DNA from: Candidatus Gastranaerophilales bacterium
Lineage (GTDB): Bacteria; Cyanobacteriota; Vampirovibrionia; Gastranaerophilales; Gastranaerophilaceae
Length of the DNA stretch: 64,000 nt
Reading direction: 5' to 3'
Assembly: GCA_944323875.1 (NCBI GenBank)
Contig: CALUUH010000001.1
Location: forward strand, 62,001-126,000
Below, piece by piece: positions 24,851 to 34,166 of this stretch. Under the pieces are notes generated by a model. The model searched no databases. It was not told the DNA's origin and worked only from the letters and a program-made list of their open reading frames with translations. Each line of letters begins with the position of its first letter. The stretch's first letter is position 1. Made by a program: the position numbers and the translations under genes.

Positions 24851-25333
24851 TTATTCCCACATGTGTTTGTCTTTTTTTCTGTACAAGCCTAAGCCTACCG
24901 GTTTGTAGCAGTTTAAACTGTTTTTAAGCTGGTAAATTTCTTTATTCAAATCAATAACTTTCTGGCGCAGAGTTTCATTATCTGTTTTGCAGCGAATAAG
25001 TTCAACAACAACTTCGTCCATGCCTTCTAGTTTTTCGTCAATAACTTTAGAAATTCTATCGCTCAAATTTTGTTCCATTTCTTTTAGCGAATGCAAAATA
25101 TTTTTAACAGCAGAAGGGTATTTTTCCTGAGTTGCAGGGTATTTCAGCGCCTGTACTTTTCTCAAATTTTTAACTTCTTCATAAGAAAAATAAGTTTGGC
25201 CTTTGTCATTTTTCTTCGGCAAAATAGAAGCACGTTTGCAAAGTTCCAAAATTTCTCTGTTGTCCGCTTTCAAAATGTTTCTTACTTCTTGCGGTGTTAA
25301 TGTTCTTTCTTTAAGGTTTTGTTCTAACATCAT
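24851..25333 (-). CDS. MerR-like helix-turn-helix coiled-coil protein
   Basis: A 160-residue protein whose N-terminus (LTPQEVRNILKADNREILELCKRA, then FSYEEVKNLRKVQ) looks like a MerR-type winged helix-turn-helix. It is followed by a coiled coil (MEQNLSDRISKVIDEKLEGM and LRQKVIDLNKEIYQLKNSLN). No effector domain is visible. It lies directly upstream of recA and is probably co-transcribed. It may be a structural DNA-binding rather than a metal-sensing protein. Confidence 0.7.
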   Translation of the reverse strand: MMLEQNLKERTLTPQEVRNILKADNREILELCKRASILPKKNDKGQTYFSYEEVKNLRKVQALKYPATQEKYPSAVKNILHSLKEMEQNLSDRISKVIDEKLEGMDEVVVELIRCKTDNETLRQKVIDLNKEIYQLKNSLNCYKPVGLGLYRKKDKHMWE

Positions 25334-25490
25334 CTATACCCTCTAAATTTCCCCACCTCTATTTTATTTTATTAAAACAAAAAAGACAAATGATTTAAAC
25401 ACTGTTGTAACATGACTTAATAATAAATAGCCAGGGTGGGTAATAAAAATGTCTAAATATTGATTTTCTTAACTAAAATTAACACGCCTC

Positions 25491-25519
25491 TTGAAAATTT
25501 ATATTTTTAATATTATTAT
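25491..25519 (+). promoter_or_regulatory. rpmB promoter
   Basis: TTGAAA (25491-25496), 17 bp, TATTAT (25514-25519), 34 bp before rpmB. Confidence 0.65.
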
Positions 25520-25553
25520 ATTCTCATACAACTAGCTAGAAAAGGAAATAACT

Positions 25554-25742
25554 ATGTCAAAAAAATGTGAAATATGTGGAAAAGAAGCACTTAAAGCTGC
25601 AAAATTAACTTTCTCTCATAAACAAATTGTAAAACGCCAACAGCCAAATTTACAAGAAGTTAAAGCTGTTGTTAACGGTCAAACTAAAAAAATCAGAGTT
25701 TGTACATCTTGTTTAAGAGCAGGAAAAGTTACTAAAGCTTAA
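25554..25742 (+). CDS. rpmB: 50S ribosomal protein L28
   Basis: A 62-residue large-subunit protein. CEICGK at the start and CTSCLRAG near the end form the four-cysteine zinc site of the C+ L28 type. FSHKQIVKRQQPNLQ is the conserved RNA-contacting segment. AAAGGAAATAACT precedes the ATG. Monocistronic, with its own promoter and strong terminator. Confidence 0.97.
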   Translation: MSKKCEICGKEALKAAKLTFSHKQIVKRQQPNLQEVKAVVNGQTKKIRVCTSCLRAGKVTKA

Positions 25743-25764
25743 ATTTTATTCTAAAAATAAGTGT

Positions 25765-25800
25765 AGCGGCGAAGTTTTTTCAAAACTTCGCCGCTTCCTT
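25765..25800 (+). terminator. rpmB terminator
   Basis: GCGGCGAAGTTTT pairs with AAAACTTCGCCGC (25765-25795), followed by TTCCTTTT. Confidence 0.85.
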
Positions 25801-25814
25801 TTACACCTACATAA

Positions 25815-28388
25815 CTAGATATTAAAGAATACTTGTCCTTCTCTGTTCATTTGTCTAAGCAGACTGTTACCGCCAAATGGGGATGTAATATTATTCTGAA
25901 CAGAGTTTTGTTTGTCCTCTGCAAAATATTTTACGTATAATTCTTCGTAATGATCAGGATGCTTACGAACGATTTCGCGAACTTCTGACTGGCCTTTGTA
26001 ATCCATTAATTGAACAACCTTGATAGCCAGATCTGATGTTTCACCGATAATTTTAATTATTTCAGGTCCATAACCCATATCTATAAAGGAATTAATCAAT
26101 GTCGGAGCATACTTAACCAGCGCTTTAATAGCTTCCTTTTTCTGGCTTGGTTCTAATTGACCGATTAATGCGAATTTGTTAGATGTCGGATCTTTAAATT
26201 TTGCTATATATTCTTCAATAGCGGATTTAGTTTCTTCAGGCTCAATCAATCCTGTACGGAAATCCTGCTCTGCTGAGTATTCCGCATAATCTTGAGCGAC
26301 TTGCTGAGTATATTTTTGTTCAATTTGTGTAGTGTAAGTTCTAATTTCTCTTGCCAGATCTCTGTCGTAACTTTCACTATTAGAAGGAGCCGCGGCGGTT
26401 TCGTTTTTCAATCCTTCACATCTGTCGGCATTAGAAATTGCCGCTTCAATAGCTTTTTCGTTGCCTGTTTCAAGCGTATATTTCATCGCATCTTTTTGCG
26501 CAGACTCGTCGTATTTGTAAATATTTTCTGCTGCATGCTCAATAACACTCTCAAATTTTGATTGAGAAACGATTCTGTGTGCTTCTGCTTGAACAGACGC
26601 ATCTAAGGTTTCAACCTGATCTGCCATTTTCATACTATACTGTTCAGCAACTTTTGCATCCTGCGTATATTCTTCGTTTCGCTTCAACATCATTTCGTAT
26701 GCGGCTTTTTGGTTTTCAACAGCCATTCTGGAATATACGTTACTATCAATTGCAGCATGCGTTGCAGCTTCATTTTCATAGGTTAAAGTATCTAATGCAT
26801 CTTTTTCAACATCATCATTATATTTATCAGCCGTTGCAGCTGCCAGTTCTATAGCTTCCTGATTGCCGTTTTCGACAATTATATTTACTAATTCTTTCTG
26901 AACTTCAGATGTTGCCGCTCTCTGGCTCATATAGACGTTGCCACTATGTACTGACTGTAACTTAGATTCTTTCGTTGCTTTAGCAACACCTGTCATAAAT
27001 TTTTCTTCAACTGTATTTTGAACAGCACGAATATTCTGTTCACTTAGTTTGTCACCGCGTCCAACTTCTTTTTTAATGTAATCAACGACTTCTGCATCCA
27101 AATTGTGATTATTAACAGCGTTGATTTGTCTGGTAGACTCTTTGTCACTATCTGTTAATTGTTTCCGAAATTTTTTGTCTGTTTTAGCTAATGAGTGTAT
27201 AAGGTCTGCGAGTTCTAAACTACCGCATTCCATTGCATCAGTCATTAAATCTTCAACAATCTGTGTATATTTAGGATCATTTTTATCATAAGTTTTTTCT
27301 AAGTAATCTTTTAGAATAATCACCTTGTCATCTACAGAAGCTTTTTCAAATGATTCTGCATAGGTAGACGACATAATTTCATCAAAAATTTTAGGAGTTG
27401 AACCGGCTTTTGTACCTATTTTGCTAAAATCAACGCCAGATTCCACCCATTTACTCAAAGATTCAAACCTATTTTTTTCGGCTCTGCTTAACTTTTCGCC
27501 ATTTTCTGTTTTATTTTGCAAATATTCATATTCAGCTTGAACATAATTAATATTCTTCTCTTTCAAGATTTTTCTTGCCTCAGCAGGACAAGGTTTTTCA
27601 TCAGAACCGGTTACATATTGTACAGCCTCACATAATAGATTATTCTCACTTAATATTCTTCGATTAGCTTTGGATAAATCCTTAATATCCTGATTATAAA
27701 GATAATCATAAAGAGTCATTTCCTGATATTCCGCAGGTTTCTTTTTAAAATCAGCAAGACTCATTTGGGCATTTTCACTTGCGGCTAATAACAAAGTCAT
27801 TGATTTATCTAGCCATGCATGTCCATTTTTTCTACTTAGAGCACCTTTTTTCGCAGCTAATGTTGCTTTTTGCTGATCAATTAATTTTTGCTGTTCTTCT
27901 TTACTTAAACTATTCCAATCTTCAATAGTTTTTTTATTCTCTTTATCTCCGTAAAGAAATTCGTTCTTTGCCAATTCGGTAGAATAAACCTCAAACTTTT
28001 TCATAATTGACATTCTTGAAAAAGCAAGCGTTGTAATAGGCTTTTCCTTATCGTTTTGGATTTGTGAACGATTATCGTTTTCTGTATCAACTGTATTTTC
28101 TACCGTAGTTTCTGTTAATGATGACGTTTGCGCAGCTTGTTTTATGTTTTTTATAAATTTTAACTGTTCTTCAAAACTTAATGTTGCAAATTGCGCGTTC
28201 TCGCTACATAATTTAACATATTGTTCCTGAGTAATGCCTAATTTTGAGCATAAATCAGTATTCGCTGTTTCTGTTTTGCCAATAGGAACATTTACAGATG
28301 CAGACGTAGATTTAACTTCTACAGGAGTATTTGTTTGTATCTCCTGCTGCGATGTTTTCATTTTATTAAAATCTACATTTAAGCTCAT
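25815..28388 (-). CDS. Large helical hypothetical protein
   Basis: An 857-residue protein starting MSLNVDFNKMKTSQQ (ATG 28388 after AAGAGAA; an earlier in-frame ATG at 28415 has no binding site). Residues 1-110 are Thr/Ser/Val-rich and disordered-looking. The rest is helical, Ala/Glu/Lys-rich, with many short imperfect helices such as VEYEYLQNKTENGEKL-like and AYEMMLKRNEEYTQDAKVAEQ, reminiscent of helical repeats. No signal peptide or membrane segment. No named family. It could be a structural or secreted effector-like protein; no function is claimed. Confidence 0.75.
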   Translation of the reverse strand: MSLNVDFNKMKTSQQEIQTNTPVEVKSTSASVNVPIGKTETANTDLCSKLGITQEQYVKLCSENAQFATLSFEEQLKFIKNIKQAAQTSSLTETTVENTVDTENDNRSQIQNDKEKPITTLAFSRMSIMKKFEVYSTELAKNEFLYGDKENKKTIEDWNSLSKEEQQKLIDQQKATLAAKKGALSRKNGHAWLDKSMTLLLAASENAQMSLADFKKKPAEYQEMTLYDYLYNQDIKDLSKANRRILSENNLLCEAVQYVTGSDEKPCPAEARKILKEKNINYVQAEYEYLQNKTENGEKLSRAEKNRFESLSKWVESGVDFSKIGTKAGSTPKIFDEIMSSTYAESFEKASVDDKVIILKDYLEKTYDKNDPKYTQIVEDLMTDAMECGSLELADLIHSLAKTDKKFRKQLTDSDKESTRQINAVNNHNLDAEVVDYIKKEVGRGDKLSEQNIRAVQNTVEEKFMTGVAKATKESKLQSVHSGNVYMSQRAATSEVQKELVNIIVENGNQEAIELAAATADKYNDDVEKDALDTLTYENEAATHAAIDSNVYSRMAVENQKAAYEMMLKRNEEYTQDAKVAEQYSMKMADQVETLDASVQAEAHRIVSQSKFESVIEHAAENIYKYDESAQKDAMKYTLETGNEKAIEAAISNADRCEGLKNETAAAPSNSESYDRDLAREIRTYTTQIEQKYTQQVAQDYAEYSAEQDFRTGLIEPEETKSAIEEYIAKFKDPTSNKFALIGQLEPSQKKEAIKALVKYAPTLINSFIDMGYGPEIIKIIGETSDLAIKVVQLMDYKGQSEVREIVRKHPDHYEELYVKYFAEDKQNSVQNNITSPFGGNSLLRQMNREGQVFFNI

Positions 28389-28422
28389 AGGTATTCTCTT
28401 ATTTTTTATACTCATATATAAA

Positions 28423-28455
28423 AAAACATGCTGAAACGTTGAATTTCAGCATGTT
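28423..28455 (-). terminator. Terminator of the FxGK operon
   Basis: AAACATGCTGAAA pairs with TTTCAGCATGTTT over a 7-nt loop; on the minus strand it runs into a T-rich tail. It separates the three-gene operon from the 857-residue gene. Confidence 0.75.
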
Positions 28456-28481
28456 TCAACATGTTTACAAAAATTTACACA

Positions 28482-29588
28482 TTAATCTTGAGCAAATACT
28501 GCCCCTTTTGTTGTTACACCATAATTATTTGCCAGAGATAATACTGCATACGCGTTATTAAATGCATTACCTTGCTCGGTAAGTGACTGTTTAACAAAAT
28601 CCATAGCCTGAGTTAATGCATTATCAACAATATTATATTTTTTGTTTTTTGCATCAACTAATATTACCTGACCGTAGTTTAGCTGTGTTGCATTATTATA
28701 ATCGCTAAAGAAAGTATCTTTATGATACACAGCCAGACTTACTTTTAACTCAGGATAACCAGCTTTCTGTACGGTTACTACTTCAGCATTATTTTCATTG
28801 CCGTCAGTAGAATAATATCTTATTGTATATTTGCCATTATCACCGTCAAAATCATTACTGCCTATATTCTTACCGTAGCTAGCCTTAGGTGTTGCTGTTT
28901 TCATCGAATTACCGCCGGCATTGTTTTCCAGATAACCGGTTGCAGAAGGACCGACCACACGATTATACTGAACAACTTCCACTGCTCCCGGATACTGTCT
29001 ATTCAGAGTTTCCATATAGGAAGTAACTCTTTTGTCATTAGGAACAATAGGAATAGGCGCCATGCGGCTGTTGAAATCTTTTTGCAGTTCCTTGTCTGTA
29101 TAGGAATGTACATTTTTTATTGTAAATTTCTTACTTGTCCCATCATCAGAACGTAATGAGAAATTATATTTTACTAACTGATTTTTACGGGTTTTGGTTA
29201 TTTTATTGTCATATCCGGTATAAAGAAACTGTACATTTTTCTTATTATTCTGTTGAACTAACTGAATTTCCAGATTTTTTGAGGCTCTTACTTTTCCAAA
29301 TGTTTTTGATGCCAACACCCTGCCGGATTGCTGTGCTTCATCAATTTCATCAATTTCATTAACTTCCGGTGCATCAACCAATTCAATAGTATTTGCTTCC
29401 GGTTCAATGCGATAATTTGATGCCGCATCACTTGACAACGGACTCATTGCAATTAGAACAGCCAGCGGGACAGCTTTAACCATTGGTGTTGTATGCGGCT
29501 GTGGTGTGTTTTTTTCCTTTTTCTTTCCTTCAAATTGAATTACATTTGTTTGATTTGGCATTATTTGTGATATTGGTCTGATTGCCAT
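28482..29588 (-). CDS. FxGK-motif envelope protein (third gene of operon)
   Basis: A 368-residue protein. The N-terminus MAIRPISQI...NVIQFEGKKKEK carries an F-x-G-K motif, then a polar linker and a signal-like segment AVPLAVLIAMSPLSSDAAS around residues 39-57. The body holds VRASKNLEIQLVQQN, YNFSLRSDDGTSKKF, GDNGKYTIRYYSTDGNE and VQKAGYPELKVSL, all matched in the two upstream paralogues. Probably exported; function unknown. It is last of three genes spaced 17-19 bp apart. Confidence 0.75.
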   Translation of the reverse strand: MAIRPISQIMPNQTNVIQFEGKKKEKNTPQPHTTPMVKAVPLAVLIAMSPLSSDAASNYRIEPEANTIELVDAPEVNEIDEIDEAQQSGRVLASKTFGKVRASKNLEIQLVQQNNKKNVQFLYTGYDNKITKTRKNQLVKYNFSLRSDDGTSKKFTIKNVHSYTDKELQKDFNSRMAPIPIVPNDKRVTSYMETLNRQYPGAVEVVQYNRVVGPSATGYLENNAGGNSMKTATPKASYGKNIGSNDFDGDNGKYTIRYYSTDGNENNAEVVTVQKAGYPELKVSLAVYHKDTFFSDYNNATQLNYGQVILVDAKNKKYNIVDNALTQAMDFVKQSLTEQGNAFNNAYAVLSLANNYGVTTKGAVFAQD

Positions 29589-29605
29589 AATTCATTCTCC
29601 TGTTT

Positions 29606-30688
29606 TTATTTTTTATCATCAATATAAATGTTTTCGGTACTTGCAGAAATTTTATAATCCTTTGCTACTTCCGCTTTATCAAACGGAACATTATTTTTGT
29701 TATACAAGGCGCTTTTTGCGACTTTTTCCATATATTCGCCTAGTGTTTTGTCATAAATTATTGTAGTTACACCATCATTGTCTTTCAGGTTAAACTGATA
29801 TGTTTCAAAACTTACCGGCTCCATATTGTTTGTCGCAAAGCTGGATTTCACTTTAATCATTTTGTCAATTTTTAATTCCGGATAGCCTTCTTTTTTCAGC
29901 GTAAATTCTTCTGCTGTAAGAGTTTGCTTGTCAGAATTGTAAATTGAAATATCATAAATTCCGTTGTCGCCCTCAAGGATTTTGTGCCCCATAAATTCAC
30001 CTTCCGGTACGTATTGATGAGCATCTTTCCATAAATTTCCGTCCTCATAAGAGATTACCACACGGCCGGACGGCAGAGGAACAAGATTTTCATTATGATT
30101 TACAACTTCTATAGCGCCGTTGTTTTCCGGCGATTGCGCCAATTTGTCAAAATATTCCAGAAATTCATCATTTGCGATTAATACTTTCTGGGTATCGACA
30201 ATATCCTGCGCTTTTACACCTTTTACCGTAAAAAATCCATTGTTTGCCTCATCATCAGCTAATGGTGCAAAATTATATTTTGATATTTCTTCTGCTTCAT
30301 AACGGCTGCCTATAGAATTCGGGGTTGCCTGAGAGATTAAAATACTTTCAAAATTTGTACTGTCATTATCTAAATCTTTTGTTCTGACTATGTAGTTTTC
30401 ACCATTTACATTAAAAAATGTTTTTACGGCAAGCGTTTTACCGGCCAAACGATTTTGCGGGCTGTTATTGTCTACAACAACTTTTTCAGGCTGCGCCGGT
30501 AGAGGCAGTTTGTCCTGTGCTGTAACTGTATTTGGAGCAAGCGGACTCATTGCAATGAATGTTGCTAAAGGAATTTTTACATACATTGGAGTTGATGATT
30601 TTGCTCCTTCCGGCTTTTTGTCCGGTTTTCCTGCAAAACCTGTCTGATTAGTATTTATATGAATGTTATTTATTGACTTTATATTCAT
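29606..30688 (-). CDS. FxGK-motif envelope protein (second gene of operon)
   Basis: A 360-residue paralogue of its neighbours. N-terminus MNIKSINNIHINTNQTGFAG then KPDKKPEG linker and the signal-like KIPLATFIAMSPLAPNTVTA. The body has ISKYNFAPLADDEANNGFFT, EGDNGIYDISIYNSDKQT and LKKEGYPELKIDK at the same places as the other two. The repeated 'DNG-Y-I-x-x-Y-S/N' and 'GYPELK' elements define a family restricted, as far as I can tell, to this organism group. Confidence 0.75.
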   Translation of the reverse strand: MNIKSINNIHINTNQTGFAGKPDKKPEGAKSSTPMYVKIPLATFIAMSPLAPNTVTAQDKLPLPAQPEKVVVDNNSPQNRLAGKTLAVKTFFNVNGENYIVRTKDLDNDSTNFESILISQATPNSIGSRYEAEEISKYNFAPLADDEANNGFFTVKGVKAQDIVDTQKVLIANDEFLEYFDKLAQSPENNGAIEVVNHNENLVPLPSGRVVISYEDGNLWKDAHQYVPEGEFMGHKILEGDNGIYDISIYNSDKQTLTAEEFTLKKEGYPELKIDKMIKVKSSFATNNMEPVSFETYQFNLKDNDGVTTIIYDKTLGEYMEKVAKSALYNKNNVPFDKAEVAKDYKISASTENIYIDDKK

Positions 30689-30707
30689 TTATTTTCTCCA
30701 AACAGCC

Positions 30708-31739
30708 TTACTCTACATCATAAATATTGCCTTTGTGATCTACAATCTGGGTTTCTTCAACATCTTCCAGTTTAAAAGCCTTATTAGCAGGGTCATTTGT
30801 CAACTCTTTCAAATCAGCAAATAATGCATCATTAAAAATTCTGGCGGTCTCAGTACCTTTGTTTTTCAACAAAGTTATCTGGTTGTAACTAAAATCTCCA
30901 ATTGGCGCGCCTGCATCAATTAATGATGAAGTTACATTTTTCAAATTAGCAACCCTGAATTCAGGTTCACCTGCACGCTTTATTGTAACTACTTCATAAT
31001 CCTTTTTGTTTCTGTCAGTAGTGTACGCATTGATTGTATAAGTTTCACCGTCTACCTGTCTTGTCCAGCCTGCAACAGGGTGTCCGAAAGAGCCTTCCGG
31101 CTTAACTTTTGTCCAGCCTGTATTTTGAGAATTAACATTTTCAAGTCCGTATCTTCCGGCTTTCACAGTTTTGGTTATATTTTTGGTTTTGATGCCTGTT
31201 TTGTTCTCATCAGAAAGCAGGAATTTAGCAAGCTGAGCAGAAATATTAGGTTCAGTATAACCGTAAACACTATTTGCATCATCTGTAGCTTGAACTGTCA
31301 ATTGCGGAAATTTAAAGGTTTTGGCTTCAACGCCGTCATCTCCGACGAGTTTTAAGGTAACATTTTTATATTCTGTAATTCTTTTACCGTCTAAATCACC
31401 GTCATTTATATATATATCATTTACTTTATTAGAAGCTTCTTTGTTATTTACATAATATAATTTTCTTACAATGCCGTCATTACCGCGATATCTTTCCGTT
31501 TTTAAAAGATTGGTATTCTCCGGAAGCTTGTCTTTCATTGTGCTTTCAAGGATTACAGTATTCACATCCGGTATATTTGCAGTTCCGACTGTTGTCATCG
31601 GACTCATTGCAATCAATGTCGCAAGCGGTACTGCCATACCGAGTCTTGTAGTTGATTTTGTACTGTCTGTATTATTTTTGTTTTTGCCTGTAAACTGCAA
31701 CGTTGTAAAAGATATGTTGTTAATAGGGCTAATATTCAT
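30708..31739 (-). CDS. FxGK-motif envelope protein (first gene of operon)
   Basis: A 343-residue first gene of the operon (AGGAGAATT before the ATG). N-terminus MNISPINNISFTTLQFTGKN, polar linker, then AVPLATLIAMSPMTTVGTA as a delayed signal-like helix. The body shows YKNVTLKLVGDDGVEAKTFK, VDGETYTINAYTTDRNKKD and IKRAGEPEFRVANL, aligned with its paralogues. Same N-terminal logic as the lipobox proteins at 19095-21252 though the mature domains differ. Confidence 0.75.
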   Translation of the reverse strand: MNISPINNISFTTLQFTGKNKNNTDSTKSTTRLGMAVPLATLIAMSPMTTVGTANIPDVNTVILESTMKDKLPENTNLLKTERYRGNDGIVRKLYYVNNKEASNKVNDIYINDGDLDGKRITEYKNVTLKLVGDDGVEAKTFKFPQLTVQATDDANSVYGYTEPNISAQLAKFLLSDENKTGIKTKNITKTVKAGRYGLENVNSQNTGWTKVKPEGSFGHPVAGWTRQVDGETYTINAYTTDRNKKDYEVVTIKRAGEPEFRVANLKNVTSSLIDAGAPIGDFSYNQITLLKNKGTETARIFNDALFADLKELTNDPANKAFKLEDVEETQIVDHKGNIYDVE

Positions 31740-31983
31740 GCCAATTCTCCTATAAAGTCATAAAACATCACTATTATAACCACCCTAAAAATTTTTTTTG
31801 CTACCCCAATTTTCTTTTATTTCCAATTAAGCCTATTATATCAACGTTTCCGGTATTTGTAAAATAGTATATACGAAATTAATATATCTTAATAATGTTC
31901 ATTTTCTAACCCGCTTGAGTAATAAATATGTTTGTCATAGTATTAAGAAACGGACAATATTTATATAAATTAAGGGGAAAGAT

Positions 31984-32934
31984 ATGAAAAACAGAATAGG
32001 AATTGATGTTGGCGGAACAAACGTAAAAATCGCGTTAGTAGACGATAAAGGCAAAATTGTTTACTCTAATTCAGTACCGACACGCGCGGAAATGGGTTAT
32101 GAATACACAGTAAACAATATAAAACAAGCTATTTATGATCTGATGAAAGAAACAAAACTTTCAACAAAAGATATAGAAGGTATCGGCTTTGGTTTTCCTG
32201 GACAGGTTGACTATAAAGCAGGTATCGTAAGAAACGCTCCGAATATTCCGGGCTGGGTGGAAGTTCCTATTGCAAAACTTATTGAGGACGAATTTAAAAT
32301 CCCGACCCGTGTTGATAATGACGTAAGATGCGCTGCATTAGGCGAATTAAACTACGGCGCCGGCAAAGGATGTGAAAACCTGATTTGTATCACTGTCGGC
32401 ACAGGCATTGGTTCAGGCTTAATCGTAAACGGAAAACTTGTCCGCGGTGCTTCAAATGCGGCAGGCGAAATCGGCCATATAAAATTACAAATCCATGACG
32501 GCCCTCTTTGCGGCTGCGGCGATACCGGCTGTTTGGAAGCGTTTGCCTCAGGCCCTTCAATTGTCGCAATGGCCGAAGATTACATCAGAGGCGGAAAATC
32601 AACCAAATTCCGCGAACTGGCAAGCGGCGGTGATATTTCCCCGTATATCGTATGTGAAGCCGCTAAGGCAGGCGATCCTGTTGCAAAAAGAATTTTCACC
32701 ATTATGGGTGAATACATCGGCGTAGGGCTGGCAAGTGTAGTTAACCTTCTTAACCCTGAAAAAATCATTATCGGCGGCGGTGTTGCTGATGCCGGTGAAA
32801 TTCTGCTTGACCCGTTAAAAGAAACGCTTAAAAAACGCGCAATGAAGATTGCAGGTTCTGCTGTCGAAGTGGTACCGGCCCAACTGGGTAATACAGCGGG
32901 AGTTATAGGCGCCAGCTTATTAATTGAAAGTTAA
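31984..32934 (+). CDS. ROK-family sugar kinase, probable glucokinase
   Basis: A 316-residue cytoplasmic kinase (AAGGGGAAAG before the ATG). RIGIDVGGTNVKIALVD is the phosphate-binding N-terminus, GFPGQVDYKAGIVRNAPNIPGW is typical of glucokinases, and the ROK zinc motif reads GHIKLQIHDGPLCGCGDTG with CGCGDTGCLEAF. VDNDVRCAALGE includes the catalytic Asp. Expected to make glucose-6-phosphate, though other hexoses or N-acetylated sugars are possible. The M29 peptidase gene follows 71 bp later. Confidence 0.9.
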   Translation: MKNRIGIDVGGTNVKIALVDDKGKIVYSNSVPTRAEMGYEYTVNNIKQAIYDLMKETKLSTKDIEGIGFGFPGQVDYKAGIVRNAPNIPGWVEVPIAKLIEDEFKIPTRVDNDVRCAALGELNYGAGKGCENLICITVGTGIGSGLIVNGKLVRGASNAAGEIGHIKLQIHDGPLCGCGDTGCLEAFASGPSIVAMAEDYIRGGKSTKFRELASGGDISPYIVCEAAKAGDPVAKRIFTIMGEYIGVGLASVVNLLNPEKIIIGGGVADAGEILLDPLKETLKKRAMKIAGSAVEVVPAQLGNTAGVIGASLLIES

Positions 32935-33005
32935 TCTTTAATTATTTATAATACCCTAAAATCGCGATACACGCCGGTTTTAGGGTAATTAAAAAGGAGA
33001 GCAAA

Positions 33006-34109
33006 ATGAATACTGTTTGGGATAAATACGCACAAGTTCTGGTTGACTATTCAACAGATGTTCAAAAAGGAGACACTGTTCAAATCCGTGCAACAAGTGC
33101 AGAAGCAAAAGACCTTGTTAAAGCAATTTATAAACGGGTGCTTGAAAAAGGCGGTCATCCGATTGTAAGAACATCCATTGTTGATTTAGCAGATACATTC
33201 ATCAAATACGCATCAGACGAACAGCTTGATTATGTTGACCCTATTACCAAAATGGAATACGAAACCATTGACAAATTTATCTCAATCGGAGCGCCGCTGA
33301 ACACAAAAAGTATGGCACGCGCTGATTTAAACAAGCTTTCCCGCCGCGGCAAAGCAACCAAACAATTATCCGAAATATTAATGTCACGTGCCGCAAAAGG
33401 TGAAGCAAGCTGGGTTATCGGGGATTTTCCGACAAACGCTCTTGCTCAGGAAGCAAAAATGTCCCTGGATGAATACACCGAATTTCTGATAAACTCCTGC
33501 TATCTGAATTGCGAAGATCCGGTTGCAAAACTTAAGGAGCTTGACGCAAAACAGACAAAATGGGCGGAATATCTTAACAATGTAAAACAAATCCACATAA
33601 CCGGCGAAAAAACCGACATTACGTTTAATGTTGAAGGCCGCCGCTGGATAAGCTGTTCCGGCAAAAACAATTACCCTGACGGCGAAGTATTTACATCACC
33701 AGTCGAGGATGGAATTAACGGTGAAATATATTTTGATTTTCCGCAAAACTACCGCGGCAACGAAGCGCACGGTGTACATCTGTGGATAGAAAACGGATTA
33801 ATCGTTAAGGCACAGGCTGAAAAAGGTCAGGACTTTTTGCAGGCCATGCTTGATATGGATGAAGGCTCAAAAGGTATCGGAGAAATAGCAATAGGTACAA
33901 ATGAGGAAATACAGGAAGTAACCGGCAATATTTTGTTTGACGAAAAAATCGGCGGTTCTATCCACATGGCAGTAGGCGCGTCTTATCCGGAAACCGGCGG
34001 TAAAAATGTATCAGGCCTGCATTGGGATTTGATTAAAAACATGAAAAACGGCGGCAAAATCTATGCAGACGGAACGTTGATATACGAAAACGGAAAAATG
34101 CTGATTTAA
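33006..34109 (+). CDS. M29-family aminopeptidase
   Basis: A 367-residue metallopeptidase of family M29 (aminopeptidase T/AmpS type), which trims N-terminal residues from peptides. Landmarks are VQKGDTVQIRATSAEAKDLV, GRRWISCSGKNNYPDGEVFT (a metal-binding Glu in PDGEVFTSP), KGIGEIAIGTNEEI and IGGSIHMAVGASYPETGGKN with the metal-binding Glu/His set, then LHWDLIKNM. AAAAAGGAGAG precedes the ATG. Confidence 0.93.
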   Translation: MNTVWDKYAQVLVDYSTDVQKGDTVQIRATSAEAKDLVKAIYKRVLEKGGHPIVRTSIVDLADTFIKYASDEQLDYVDPITKMEYETIDKFISIGAPLNTKSMARADLNKLSRRGKATKQLSEILMSRAAKGEASWVIGDFPTNALAQEAKMSLDEYTEFLINSCYLNCEDPVAKLKELDAKQTKWAEYLNNVKQIHITGEKTDITFNVEGRRWISCSGKNNYPDGEVFTSPVEDGINGEIYFDFPQNYRGNEAHGVHLWIENGLIVKAQAEKGQDFLQAMLDMDEGSKGIGEIAIGTNEEIQEVTGNILFDEKIGGSIHMAVGASYPETGGKNVSGLHWDLIKNMKNGGKIYADGTLIYENGKMLI

Positions 34110-34135
34110 TTTTCGTAAAAGCTGTATTTACTATG

Positions 34136-34163
34136 ATTTATTGCGCAGCTTGCGTCAATAAAT
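34136..34163. terminator. Hairpin between convergent genes
   Basis: ATTTATTG pairs with CAATAAAT around a GCGCAGCTTGCG-containing core. It lies between the M29 peptidase and the diguanylate cyclase; poly-T is weak. Confidence 0.4.
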
Positions 34164-34166
34164 AGG

